From positions 1-50,312 of the forward strand of contig JBBQUY010000017.1 in NCBI GenBank assembly GCA_038212015.1: a stretch of DNA of 50,312 bases, read 5' to 3'. Under the pieces are notes generated by a model that ran no database searches, was not told the origin of the DNA, and saw only the letters and a program-made list of their open reading frames with translations. Shown here piece after piece: positions 44,701-50,312 of the stretch. The position numbers and the translations under genes were made by a program. Source of the stretch: JAGQUL01 sp038212015 (lineage in GTDB: Bacteria > Actinomycetota > Thermoleophilia > Gaiellales > SKUG01). How positions within the stretch are numbered: the first letter of the stretch is position 1; each line of letters opens with the position of its first letter.

Positions 44701-47700
44701 GCCAACGGCACCTGCGAGACGAACTACGGACTGTGGTCGGGCTGGAACAACATCGGGCCGAGCGCCCCGACGACCCCGTCGCCCTACGTCCACTCGCCGC
44801 TCGCAGGACCGCTCTGCTACGAGTACCGCAGGGTCGTGACCGACAACGTGGGCAACGAGCAGCAGGTGACGTCGGCGACCCAGGTGAAGGCCGACTCGAC
44901 CGCCCCGGGCGGATCGTTCACCGTGCCGGCCGCCGGTGCGACCGTCGGCGGCTCCAGCGTGACCGTCAGCGGCACCGCCAGCGATGCCCACAGCGGCGTG
45001 AACCGCGTCGAGGTCACGTGGGCGGGCCCCGCCGGACCCGGTTCCACGACCGGCACCGTGTGCCTGTCGCCGACCCTGTCGCCGCCCCCTGGCGTGCGCA
45101 CGTGGACGTGCCCGTGGAACGCAGCCGGTCTGGCCCAGGGTTCCTACACCCTGACGATGACGGTCTTCGACAACGCGACGCCGGCCAACACCTTCTCGGT
45201 GCCGCTGACGGTGACGGTGGACAACGATCCTCCGACGCTGACGTTCCTCGACTTCCAGGAGCAGCTCGGCAACGCCTTCTCGCACCCCGACATCCCGAAC
45301 GCGCGCCTGTACGTGAACCCGGCCAGCACCGGCCAGGTCCGCGTGCGCTTCAACGCGTCCGACCCCGGCACCGGCGTGGCGAACGTCGGCTTCCCCGACA
45401 TCGGTGGCGGCTGGTCGCCGGCCGGTGGGGCGGGCACGCTCGGCACGGCTCCGACCTACTCGTTCGTGTACGACTGGACGAACCCGGTCACCGGCACCGG
45501 GCTCAAGTCGGTTTCGGCGGTCGACGCATCCGGCAACTCCACGACCGCGAACTTCGAGGTCGAGCTCGATTCGACGGCGCCCGTCGGAGGCTCGCTCGCG
45601 TACACGCATCAGATCACACGCGCGGACGCGGGCATTCCGGTCACGATCACGCTGGCGACCGACAACCAGGCCGGTCCGGGCGCGGTGCTGCTGCAGCGCC
45701 GCCAGACCGCCTACGCCGCGAACGCGTGCGACACGCTCAGCTGGTCGCCGTTCGCCACGATCGCCACGGATCCCGGCACGTCGTACAACGACACCGCGAT
45801 CGCCAACGGCACCTGCTACCAGTACCAGGTCGTGTTCACCGACCGCGTGAGCAACACCGTGACCGCCGGCAACGGCACGAACACCGTCCGCATCGACCGC
45901 ACGTCGCCGAGCGGTGCGTTCACGCTGCCGGCCTCCGGAGCGACGATCGGCGGCACCGTGAGCGTGGAGGGCGGCTCGAGCGACACCCACAGCGGCGTGC
46001 AGAGCGTCGACGTGACGTGGACCGGCCCCGGCGCCACGAGCGGCACGATCTGCAGCGGCGCGGTGCCGACCGACCCCTGGGCGTGCCCGTGGGTGACGCC
46101 CGCCACCGACGGCCCCTACGTGCTGACGCTCACCGTCACCGACCGGGCCGGCAACTCGGTGTCGGTGACGCGCAACGTCGTCGTCGACAACGTCGCCCCG
46201 TCGGTGACGTTCCTGTCCTACGTCGAGGGCGTGGGTGGCAGCTACCAGCAGGTCGACGGCACCCAGCCGAACAAGCTCTGGTTCAACCCGAACCAGGCCG
46301 GAACCTTCACGCTCAACATCACCGCCACCGACGGCGGCTCGCTCATGGACCGGGTCGACTTCCCGACGCTCGGCACGAACTGGAACCCCGGCGTCGTCAC
46401 GCAGAACAACACGCCGTCCGGATCGACGTACTCGGTCCTGTACGACTGGACCAGCGGCGCCACGAGCCCGGGGCCGCGCACGGTGACCGGCTTCGACAAC
46501 GCCGGCAACTCCTCCACCGCCGGCTTCGAGATCGAGGCGGACGCTGCAGCTCCGGTCGGCGGCTCGATCACCGTCCCGAACGTCATCACGAGCGGCTCGA
46601 CCGTCGACATTCCGTATACCGCGAGCAGCGACACCGCATCGCTCGTCGCAAGCGGCCAGTTCCAGCGCCGCCAGGCGGTGTACGCCAACGGCGTCTGCCC
46701 CGATCCGGGCACGGCGCCCGCCTCCTGGAGCGCGTGGGCCAACGTCGGCGTCAACCTCGTCGCGACCGGCACGTTCACGGACACGGGCCTCGTCAGCGGG
46801 TTCTGCTACACCTACCAGCGCATCGTCACCGACAACGTCGGCAACCAGCTCGTGCTCGGCAGCACCAACCAGGTGAAGGTCGACGCGGGCTCGCCCAACG
46901 GCGATTTCACCGCGCCCCTCAACGGCGCGCAGGTCGGTGGCTCGAACGTCCCGGTCACCGGCTGGGCGAGCGACGGCATCAGCGGCGTCAACCACGTCGA
47001 GGTCACCTTCAACCGCCCCGGCGCCGGCAGCGGCCCCGCCAGCGGCACGATCTGCCCGAGCCCGCCGCTGACGGCTGCGCCCGATCCGCGTACGTTCACG
47101 TGCGCGTGGGACACGACCGGCATGGAGGGTGTCTACACGCTCACGCTGCTCGTGTACGACAACGCGTCGCCCGCCAACGTGACGGCGCCGATCACGATCT
47201 CGGTCACGGTCGACAACGGCGCGCCGACCGTGAACTGGACGAGCTTCACCGAGCAGACCAACCCGGGTGCGATGCACTCCGACGCGTCCACCGGCAGCAA
47301 GATCTACGTCAATCCCGCGAGCGCCGGCAAGTTCCAGGTGCTGTTCACCGCGACCGATGCAGGCACGGGCATGAACCGCATCGACTTCCCCAGCGCCGGC
47401 ACGGGCTGGAGCGCGGGCGGATCGCACGTCACCACCGGCCCCGCGTTCGTCTTCGACTACGACTGGTCGAGCGGCGCGACGGGCGCCGGCCTGCAGGTCG
47501 TCACCGCGGTCGACAACGCGGGCAACTCGAGCACGTCGAGCTTCGAGATCGAGCACGACGTCACCTCGCCGAGCGGTGGATCGATCACCGTCGACAACAT
47601 CATCACCAATGCGACGAGCACCTCGATCGGCATCGCCCCGGCCACCGATTCGCAGTCGAGGCTCGGTGCGACGCAGGTGTGGCGTAGCAGCACCACGTAC

Positions 47701-50312
47701 GCAGGCGGCGTCTGCAACGCCGGCGCGTGGACGGTCTTCACGCCTGCCAGCCCCACGTTCGCCGGCGCCACGCCGCCCGCGACGTGGAGCGACACGCTGC
47801 TCAACGACAACACCTGCTACCGCTACCAGGTGCGCTTCACCGACAACGTCGGCAATGCAGTGACGCGGTCGAGCTCGAGCGAACTGCGCATCGACCAGAC
47901 GATGCCGACCGGCTCGATCACGACGCCGGCCGTCGACAACACCGCCGTCAGCGACACCATCACGATCGACGGCACGAGCGCCGACGGTCCGAGCGGCGTC
48001 CAGACCGTGCTCGTCGAGTTCGTCCAGGGCGCCACCGTCCAGAACGTCTGCACCGCGGTCCCGACCAACCCGTGGTCGTGCCCGTACGACACCAACCTGC
48101 TCACGCAGGGCACCTGGACGATCCGCGTGACGATCACCGACCGCGGCGGCAACGCGCTCGTGCTCACGCGCGACGTGGTGGTCGACAACACGCCGCCAGC
48201 CGCGACGTTCAAGGACTTCGTCGAGATCAGCGGCGGCACCGGCATGCACTGGACGGGCGCGCCCTCCACGACGCTCTACGTCAACCCGACCGCGTCCGGA
48301 ACGTTCCGCGTGCGCGCCGATGCCGTCGACACGGCCGGCACCGGCATGGACCGCGTCTCGTTCCCGCTGCCCGGCGCCGGCTTCCCCGCCACGAACTGGA
48401 TCGGTGGCGGCGACGACACGGCAGGCCCGGCCGTGTGGTTCGGCGAGTACACCTTCACCGGACCCGGCACGCCCGAGCCGGGCAACCAGCTCGCGCAGGC
48501 GTACGACCAGGCCGGCAACTTCACGAACGTGCCCTTCCGCGTCGAACTGGACTCGACCACGCCGAGCGGCGGTTCGATCTCGCCGCTCAACACGACGACC
48601 GACGCCCTGACCCACTCGATCACCTGGGTGGACGGCTCCGACACGCAGTCGCAGATCGGCTCGCGCCAGTTCCAGCGCCGCACCACGGACTTCGCCAACG
48701 GCGCGTGCACGGCAGCCAATTGGACCGTCTTCGCGAACGTCGGTACCACCTCGCCGGCGAATCCGTACGTCGACAACGTCGCGACCGACAACACCTGCTA
48801 CCAGTACCAGCTGCTGCTCACCGACAACGTGGGCAACGTCCGCACGATCTCCAACACGAACTCGTTCCGCGTCGACCGCGTCGATCCCAGCGGTACGTTC
48901 GACGCGCCGGTGGCCTCGCTGTGGAGCGGCGTGGAATCGCTCGCCGGCACCGCGTCGGATGCCACGAGCGGACTGCAGAGCGTCGCGCTGTCGTACCAGG
49001 GCCTCGGTCCGGTGGCCAGCTACACCGGCACGATCTCCTGCTCGGGCACGACGGCATGGAACTGCACGTGGGACACGTCGACGCTCGGCGCCGGCAGCGA
49101 CGGTGACTACGACATCACGATGCTCGTCACCGACAACGCCGGCAACACGTTCTCGGTCGTGCGCAACGTGACGATCGACAACAACCCGCCGGCCACCACG
49201 TTCTCCAACTTCGTCGAGGGCGTCAACGGCGCCTACCAGTACGCGACGGGTGTGCCGGCCGCGCCGGTGATGTACTACAACCCCGCGTTCTCGGGCAGCT
49301 TCTACGTGCACGTGCGATCCGAGGACAACGGCACGAACGTCGACCGCGTCGACTACCCCGGCTTCGGCGCCGGCTGGACGCCGTCGGCCGGACCGAATGC
49401 ACAGAACACCTGGTCGGGCGACCGCATCTACTCGCTCGAGTACTCGTGGACTTCGTCGCCGACGAACCCCACTCTGCAGATCGCGACGGCGTGGGACGGC
49501 GCCGGCAACTCCTCCACCGCGAGCTGGACCGTCACGCCCGACGCCGTCGGCCCGAGCGGCCAGTCGATCAGCTACTCGAACGGCACGACCGGCACGAACT
49601 CCGTCAGCGTCACGTTCAACCCCGGCACCGACGGCCTGTCGGGCCTGGGCACGCATCGCATCCAGCGCGCCGCCCAGCCGTACGTCAACGGCGTCTGCGG
49701 CTCGGGCACGCCTCCGGTCCCCGGCGACTACAACAACGTCGGCGCGGCCGGTCAGGCATCACCGTTCAACGACACCGGCCTGGCCAGCTCCACCTGCTAC
49801 TGGTACCGCGTCGTCAGCACCGACAACGTCGGCAACACGACCGCGCTCGCATCGTCCAACGTCGTGCGCGTCGACGACGTCGCGCCCTGGGGCCAGATCG
49901 ACGCTTCGCCGGTCGGCCCGGTCAGCGGCAGCGTCACCATCACCGGCCTCGCACTCGACCAGCAGAGCGGAGTCAACCACGTCGACGTGCGCTGGATCGG
50001 CCCCTCGCTCGCGAGCGGCACCTTCTGCTCCTCGCCTGGCCTGGTCGACGTCGCGCCAGCGCCGACGAAGTCCTGGAGCTGCCCGTGGAACACCGTCGGC
50101 CTCGACGGCGACGGCACGTACACGCTCGAGCTGACGGTGTACGACAACTCGAATCCCGCCAACACCTACGTCACCACGCGCACGATCGTCGTCGACAACC
50201 TGCCCCCGACCGCGGGCACGCTGCGCTGGGAGCCGCAGACCGGGCTCAACTGGCAGTACGTGACGGGCAGTGACCTGTACTTCAACCCGACCCAGGCGGG
50301 CACCGTCAAGGC
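32764..50312 (+). CDS. Giant multi-Ig surface protein, 3' end beyond window
   Basis: One frame stays open from GTG 32764 to the right edge: 5,849 codons and two bases, with no stop codon in the parts I translated. GGGGA lies 9 nt before the GTG. A single membrane segment (33-56) exports or anchors the chain. Residues about 120-250 end in PYTIDPV and resemble the leader domain of Rhs/YD-type secreted proteins. A PA14-like domain follows (about 410-546: WTGWITQRQDDGNYNFRMYA, then ATWYNNGGPGALGLAW). From about 600 on, Ig-like units repeat, with WTGPG, SGTIC, WSC, DNAGN and VDNxxPT motifs and Cys pairs suggesting disulfides. The function is probably adhesion, or a stalk for a C-terminal domain out of view. 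Confidence 0.9.
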   Translation, partial: MTRFAQRSEALPRHAVPAAARPDGEQAPLPSRFAAVLPVLVVVSIALAAFTLAHVAGSGDELGPASPEATFLEATRPLPQFVQRPLGARRATALTGTDEAAPGTAFPTRLGAPLTTRTAATGEVEVGVALISDDPQIARIDYERGVRFITDEYDVVDDVSSAKLREQIVVRSQQGVRTWSWQLTTPDAPKLLADGSVRVSSGRTIDPPKIFEPGGMQLEVPGLHWQLDGHVLSLTVDDEGMPLPYTIDPVSATPSAAFQSITSNAPSCTYQPSTTIIWVRSRDCAGSLTVRVIAFDTWKSTTESATGLGQGVTAGDYGLRWPSVPVTFSSGGYANWTPNTLAYEAGAPQGLNYSCWDNITLTGTPDTTGIDNKLDYDGETGVLATNKALNDPVLNNAPATAPYDPVAPAAGMSPAFPSTFPYGNQMSCRWTGWITQRQDDGNYNFRMYADDAARIDIGTTIDAPFTNYNSCTPGGNICEWPVASAPNWTSPTGIVPFSAWPDITGPTMNLYPITATWYNNGGPGALGLAWDPQGTPALVPPAMSNPVPGAGYEVVPSSAYVPKIFYDATYSWLADVNDPSTSGPNPLSLRVRNVGNNTTDVPFELNLDNSPPNSPSTFTVVSAPTWDPGGWTTAPFIDFTKLDGADAGSGVDPTTDPALTSVKLRYRYAPLAIGGSGCDAGAMTPMANLPTGWFYQTSGGGATKTYRHGSATTPLDAGCYYYEYVVTDRVGNVTSKAHSTTAQSNDPSTWIRIDRSPPTMAANSISFQPINSSDNFMYWPGSGTQMWFNPTVPGSVRIGITATDLGRGVDRVTFGDPDGAGGGWPLGTITDDTDNKATPYTADFDWNAGATTLGTITAQAWDLNGYGPSTLDYEIIADSTAPTGGTVRTQTGPGCSPDMSNLQYFASSVCVRYEGPFADTGGSGVDYSRGTIQRRVAALSSGSCAGMGGWTDLTPAPIAPPFTHVDNTTATGFCYEYRYRVPDRVGNYRNVENTIVVRRDQTAPTGFINALPASGSGPVTVSGTYGDAHSGITYGAGASLIRVQFDGPGPNGVMDGDWCAAPPAGAVPSGSASAGSWSCTIDTSSGWADGTYTFRLTVTDFAGNVSAPFTRTITLDNQPPTFTSLSFTEQSTPGAQHAVNCTLPCLPEMFYNPGASGSFDIVAAGTDLGSGVASATFADVDGALGAWSPDGITVNGTSPYSANFAWTGPGATADPFLFATLTDGAGTAATAQYMITPDSAAPTGMSITIPLPAPIYRNVLSVPVSYSAGTDGTGSGIGTVTIERQEAALVGDVCGDGMGGGWGGWSPPTMTGANDLTVQNGKCYRYRLIVNDNVGNVNVGAAPQTGIVKVDNQIPSGNIDGNPVSPWSGTVRIFGASGDVDTAVGGVTLTYSGTSSGAMTDVDCINASSTVWATSNTGLAGCDWNTASVGDGPYTITATITDKAGNQRLATRNVTVDNTAPTTTFDGFVEVSSSQYQATDESVANRHWYNPNYAGSFSVLIGATDGLGTGVNNVAFPGPFGGWTNPVGLSDNTQPSPYQVDYAWTANPTVPGVVLATATDNAGRTATRDFELVPDGTAPINASITVPNGATSSTSATIGFSVGTDGQSGIDTLHADVPTDWVLERGESTMTNGSCPAITVFAPVGTPDMAPPFNQTGLINGRCYQYRLIVTDRVGNSTAPVLSPSIIRVDNGAPSGTINGLPVNQSGPISFTGTATDTGTGPATITLSFIGVSAGTTPSGTICSGSAPLAAIPSSSTTWSCPSWNSTLVADGDYLINLTVFDAVSPTANQSAANSIQIPITIDNSVPFTEFASFTPVAGPTYQYVPAGTPDLLWFNPNQSGSVTVAANANDPGSGVNRLVFPDIDGAAETEWTPDTTGPLTDTTSPYAITYAWTSVGTSLGLQTLTAFDNAGRSSTDTFTISPDGTAPAGGSFTVPNQTIDSTTVETAFTLVGGTDADSGIRERKLYRSTATFSNGACGAFTAMADTLTSVTPGSVSVSGLSNATCYMYEVREYDNVGNETIYPSAGVVRVDIVDPAGAVDPGTPVGPWSGTVAVRGTATDATSGVDYVVIRYDGPGLNDGTICTSPALTGPPNSKTWGNPAGCAWNTTGLAVDGTYLITIEVFDVAGNSAFGAPRSVVVDNIAPTPFALIDYIEGAGGDSLYWSGNVADPLWYDPDAAAGATFTVRMNAVDGGTGMNFVTFPSLGTNWSPAGANVGGSTPYAFTYTYTSNPTAPGTVNAYAVDVAGNSRTGTFTVTPDNSAPIGASINVPGGTQATTTATITYVTGTDGESGPGAWTLQRRSSPLVNGSCTAWTTFSPIGGASPPSPYSDLSLSSGYCYEYQLVTADRVGNTFTATDPTSETIYVDGGAPDVTVSGTPLGPIMGNTNAITGTALDAETTIDHVTVSYSGPASGTMCASIPAAAAPSGAWTCNFATNPGPALPDGTYTITVVAYDAAGLTDTTSRTIIVDNNGPILDSLTLVEDTGGQYIHIPAPGTTAFFNPAGAGTIRVDVAAHDDGSGIAHVAYPSFFSPTPWSAGGNDTTSAYQQPYAWTTHAPGTANPGARTLQIVDVAGNSSNANFSIVEDSAAPTAVSVDTTPQVRSTAGTNVTFTNGSDGSGSGVASRWLQRSQTTYSNGACNNLTWTAPANVGTVNPTSPFNDTTISHGLCYRYQFVVTDNVGNVTTVSDTDEVRMDTARPGGTISPVADPASGNVTITGDANDLHSQVTSVSISHSGGPTAGAVICPNPSLTPAAPTSSGTWSCVWNTVGLGIADGTYTLTLVVTDVAGNTNLVPITRTVTIDNDPPLVAFDGFTTGTNPQFQYWTGTLTDPLFYNPASTGSFGVRVKVTDNGSGPSHASFNDPDGGAAPWSLANGTVGPAAPPGTVTYEDQFTWTSGATEPGLQSITGFDVAGGFATDSFTILADAAIPTSLGLTYTSQTTKNATVSVPYSVGTDGTGSGIGSWRIWRSQTNFSGGACNAGAWTGFAAQGTTSPANPYVDATTAHGFCYRYELRVTDRVGNVATLTGTNEKRIDRFAPIGAIVGGPTAPISGDIDLDWTSSDGESGVQSVALSWENLGDLTTGPICASQPAAGTCNWAAGALPEGDYRIHGTVLDLAGNTGTFFYDVSVDNTPPDVDFLDFIPGASPGSQFWAGGLTDPLYYNPNVATGDFTVRFTATDGGSGMDRIELPSFGAGWTAGGDAVPGAVPLYGYTYGWTSTTPTTPGAQLATAYDIAGANAQAGFSVLPDGSAPTGLSISSPVPIQTTGAYPVTFGIGSDIGSQVGSWFIERRSTTYSGNACDTPGYGSWTQISSLTPPWPTTPFSDTTALDGRCYQYRLTVRDNVGNGTTLAATQSTRVDRTIPNGSFTAPNAMAQVGGNAVVVQGTAADAASGVQYVNVTWTGPGPGPTSGNVCLNKVLDNPNGPGTWGCTWDTTTGIADGIYTLRLQVVDNAGLTSAIVTRQVIVDNLAPTVEFDSFTEASGGQYLYWDGVAGNSTIYVNTAQLSGFNAFFTITDGGTGSDRIVFPALGANWDPIAATTVNASPAGQTTPVTLSTLYSISATPGSNPGTATVVGYDVAGNSATDDFTVVPDTTAPNSGSLLVPNVTTKAASVTITSSDSLDSGSGVATRVLQRREGTYSAGSCAAPIGTDPLLPAGWTDLTTSPGSSYVDGGAGLQSGRCYEYRLRVTDNVGNVQTITHGGVVKVDRQNPLGSIAASPASPFSGSVVISGTVSDALSGPDRVEVTWFNTTTLATGTVCANPTISAGTWSCPAWNTAAPGIVDGTYELRLTAWDVATNSFLVDTRIVTIDNYPPVVEFDHFTELSGFGYQHVNPADDTQLFINPTQGGRFEVVYHAEDGGTGMDRVDFPALGANWTPGTVQSDITSAGPAWMWEAQYDWTAGAGAGIFNAIGYDDAGNSASDQFEIITDGDVPTGGSLSVPPSTIVSSGGVSISFTSSSDGSGSGVASAQLQYRSGPYANGTCETNYGLWSGWNNIGPSAPTTPSPYVHSPLAGPLCYEYRRVVTDNVGNEQQVTSATQVKADSTAPGGSFTVPAAGATVGGSSVTVSGTASDAHSGVNRVEVTWAGPAGPGSTTGTVCLSPTLSPPPGVRTWTCPWNAAGLAQGSYTLTMTVFDNATPANTFSVPLTVTVDNDPPTLTFLDFQEQLGNAFSHPDIPNARLYVNPASTGQVRVRFNASDPGTGVANVGFPDIGGGWSPAGGAGTLGTAPTYSFVYDWTNPVTGTGLKSVSAVDASGNSTTANFEVELDSTAPVGGSLAYTHQITRADAGIPVTITLATDNQAGPGAVLLQRRQTAYAANACDTLSWSPFATIATDPGTSYNDTAIANGTCYQYQVVFTDRVSNTVTAGNGTNTVRIDRTSPSGAFTLPASGATIGGTVSVEGGSSDTHSGVQSVDVTWTGPGATSGTICSGAVPTDPWACPWVTPATDGPYVLTLTVTDRAGNSVSVTRNVVVDNVAPSVTFLSYVEGVGGSYQQVDGTQPNKLWFNPNQAGTFTLNITATDGGSLMDRVDFPTLGTNWNPGVVTQNNTPSGSTYSVLYDWTSGATSPGPRTVTGFDNAGNSSTAGFEIEADAAAPVGGSITVPNVITSGSTVDIPYTASSDTASLVASGQFQRRQAVYANGVCPDPGTAPASWSAWANVGVNLVATGTFTDTGLVSGFCYTYQRIVTDNVGNQLVLGSTNQVKVDAGSPNGDFTAPLNGAQVGGSNVPVTGWASDGISGVNHVEVTFNRPGAGSGPASGTICPSPPLTAAPDPRTFTCAWDTTGMEGVYTLTLLVYDNASPANVTAPITISVTVDNGAPTVNWTSFTEQTNPGAMHSDASTGSKIYVNPASAGKFQVLFTATDAGTGMNRIDFPSAGTGWSAGGSHVTTGPAFVFDYDWSSGATGAGLQVVTAVDNAGNSSTSSFEIEHDVTSPSGGSITVDNIITNATSTSIGIAPATDSQSRLGATQVWRSSTTYAGGVCNAGAWTVFTPASPTFAGATPPATWSDTLLNDNTCYRYQVRFTDNVGNAVTRSSSSELRIDQTMPTGSITTPAVDNTAVSDTITIDGTSADGPSGVQTVLVEFVQGATVQNVCTAVPTNPWSCPYDTNLLTQGTWTIRVTITDRGGNALVLTRDVVVDNTPPAATFKDFVEISGGTGMHWTGAPSTTLYVNPTASGTFRVRADAVDTAGTGMDRVSFPLPGAGFPATNWIGGGDDTAGPAVWFGEYTFTGPGTPEPGNQLAQAYDQAGNFTNVPFRVELDSTTPSGGSISPLNTTTDALTHSITWVDGSDTQSQIGSRQFQRRTTDFANGACTAANWTVFANVGTTSPANPYVDNVATDNTCYQYQLLLTDNVGNVRTISNTNSFRVDRVDPSGTFDAPVASLWSGVESLAGTASDATSGLQSVALSYQGLGPVASYTGTISCSGTTAWNCTWDTSTLGAGSDGDYDITMLVTDNAGNTFSVVRNVTIDNNPPATTFSNFVEGVNGAYQYATGVPAAPVMYYNPAFSGSFYVHVRSEDNGTNVDRVDYPGFGAGWTPSAGPNAQNTWSGDRIYSLEYSWTSSPTNPTLQIATAWDGAGNSSTASWTVTPDAVGPSGQSISYSNGTTGTNSVSVTFNPGTDGLSGLGTHRIQRAAQPYVNGVCGSGTPPVPGDYNNVGAAGQASPFNDTGLASSTCYWYRVVSTDNVGNTTALASSNVVRVDDVAPWGQIDASPVGPVSGSVTITGLALDQQSGVNHVDVRWIGPSLASGTFCSSPGLVDVAPAPTKSWSCPWNTVGLDGDGTYTLELTVYDNSNPANTYVTTRTIVVDNLPPTAGTLRWEPQTGLNWQYVTGSDLYFNPTQAGTVK
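35122..50312 (+). repeat. Protein supermodule repeats, ~1,010 bp period
   Basis: A landmark motif, aromatic-x-Asn-Pro (WFNP, FYNP, YVNP and variants), recurs in frame at 35122, 36211, 37225, 38263, 39280, 40261, 41263, 42247, 43261, 44287, 45310, 46279, 47305, 48277, 49273 and 50278. Spacings run from 323 to 363 residues, mean 337. Each period holds about three Ig-like units: one with SGTIC and WSC cysteines, one starting with the landmark and TDGGSGMDRVDFP, and one with LQRR and NGSC...CYRYQ. Copies differ clearly in DNA sequence, so expansion is old. Confidence 0.85.

Noticed and set aside
33564..47687. Plus-strand frames rich in Arg/His/Gln or Ser/Pro/Thr overlapping the giant gene.
   Set aside because: They are out-of-frame readings of the Ig repeats and show only low-complexity composition.
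42514..49656. A minus-strand open frame of 2,380 codons opposite the giant gene, and a similar one of 1,168 codons at 36829-40335.
   Set aside because: Their sequence is dominated by Arg, Ala, Gly, Val and Asp with no domain or motif, as expected opposite a high-GC frame. The plus-strand frame has clear Ig-like repeats and stays open throughout, so these are shadows.

Overview
The window is high-GC DNA (roughly two thirds G+C by eye) from an actinobacterium. The clearest markers are an actinobacterial integration host factor (mIHF) gene followed by gmk and rpoZ, with a dihydroorotate dehydrogenase gene just upstream, an order typical of Actinomycetota. A csrA gene, an HD-GYP protein and many secreted wall enzymes would fit a deep-branching class such as Thermoleophilia, but that placement is inference. 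Several genes have a TANNNT hexamer 6-8 nt before the start codon, the pattern of leaderless actinobacterial mRNAs. I see no rRNA, tRNA, CRISPR array, phage or insertion sequence.

Layout. 1-5.96 kb, minus strand: a gene cut by the left edge, a secreted lysozyme-like protein, an orphan McrB-like AAA+ ATPase, a secreted M23 peptidase, then a TerC-type membrane protein coupled to an SRPBCC protein. 6.0-10.5 kb: nagA divergent from two overlapping Gfo/Idh/MocA oxidoreductase genes and an M29 aminopeptidase, a probable sugar and peptide salvage block. 10.5-17.9 kb: nadE, thpR, an SDR, an MFS exporter, a lytic transglycosylase fused to a VanY-type carboxypeptidase, a small tail-anchored protein and a phosphopantetheinyl-transferase-like gene. 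17.9-22.5 kb: a DUF47 regulator with a PiT phosphate transporter, then an HD-GYP protein overlapping an AidB-like acyl-CoA dehydrogenase. 22.5-29 kb: a novel-looking repeat protein, dtd, infA leading into a three-gene ABC-2 exporter, and an AbiEi/DUF559-like gene bracketed by paired palindromes. 28.6-32.5 kb: a TPR protein, csrA, a small membrane protein, pyrD, and mihF-gmk-rpoZ closed by a strong intrinsic terminator.

32.76 kb to the right edge: one uninterrupted plus-strand reading frame of at least 5,849 codons that runs off the window. It encodes an N-terminal membrane segment, a domain resembling the leaders of Rhs/YD-type proteins, a PA14-like domain and then at least fifteen repeats of a supermodule averaging 337 residues, each made of about three Ig-like units with regularly placed cysteines. 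This giant surface protein is the most striking object here. Long open frames on the opposite strand of this region (up to 2,380 codons) are composition artefacts.

Non-coding structure of interest: three dimers of an imperfect palindrome (22.5, 27.2 and 28.4 kb), a different palindrome dimer between thpR and nadE (12.2 kb), a 16-bp tandem repeat (28.45 kb), and a GC-rich leader in front of the giant gene that could hide its ribosome binding site.
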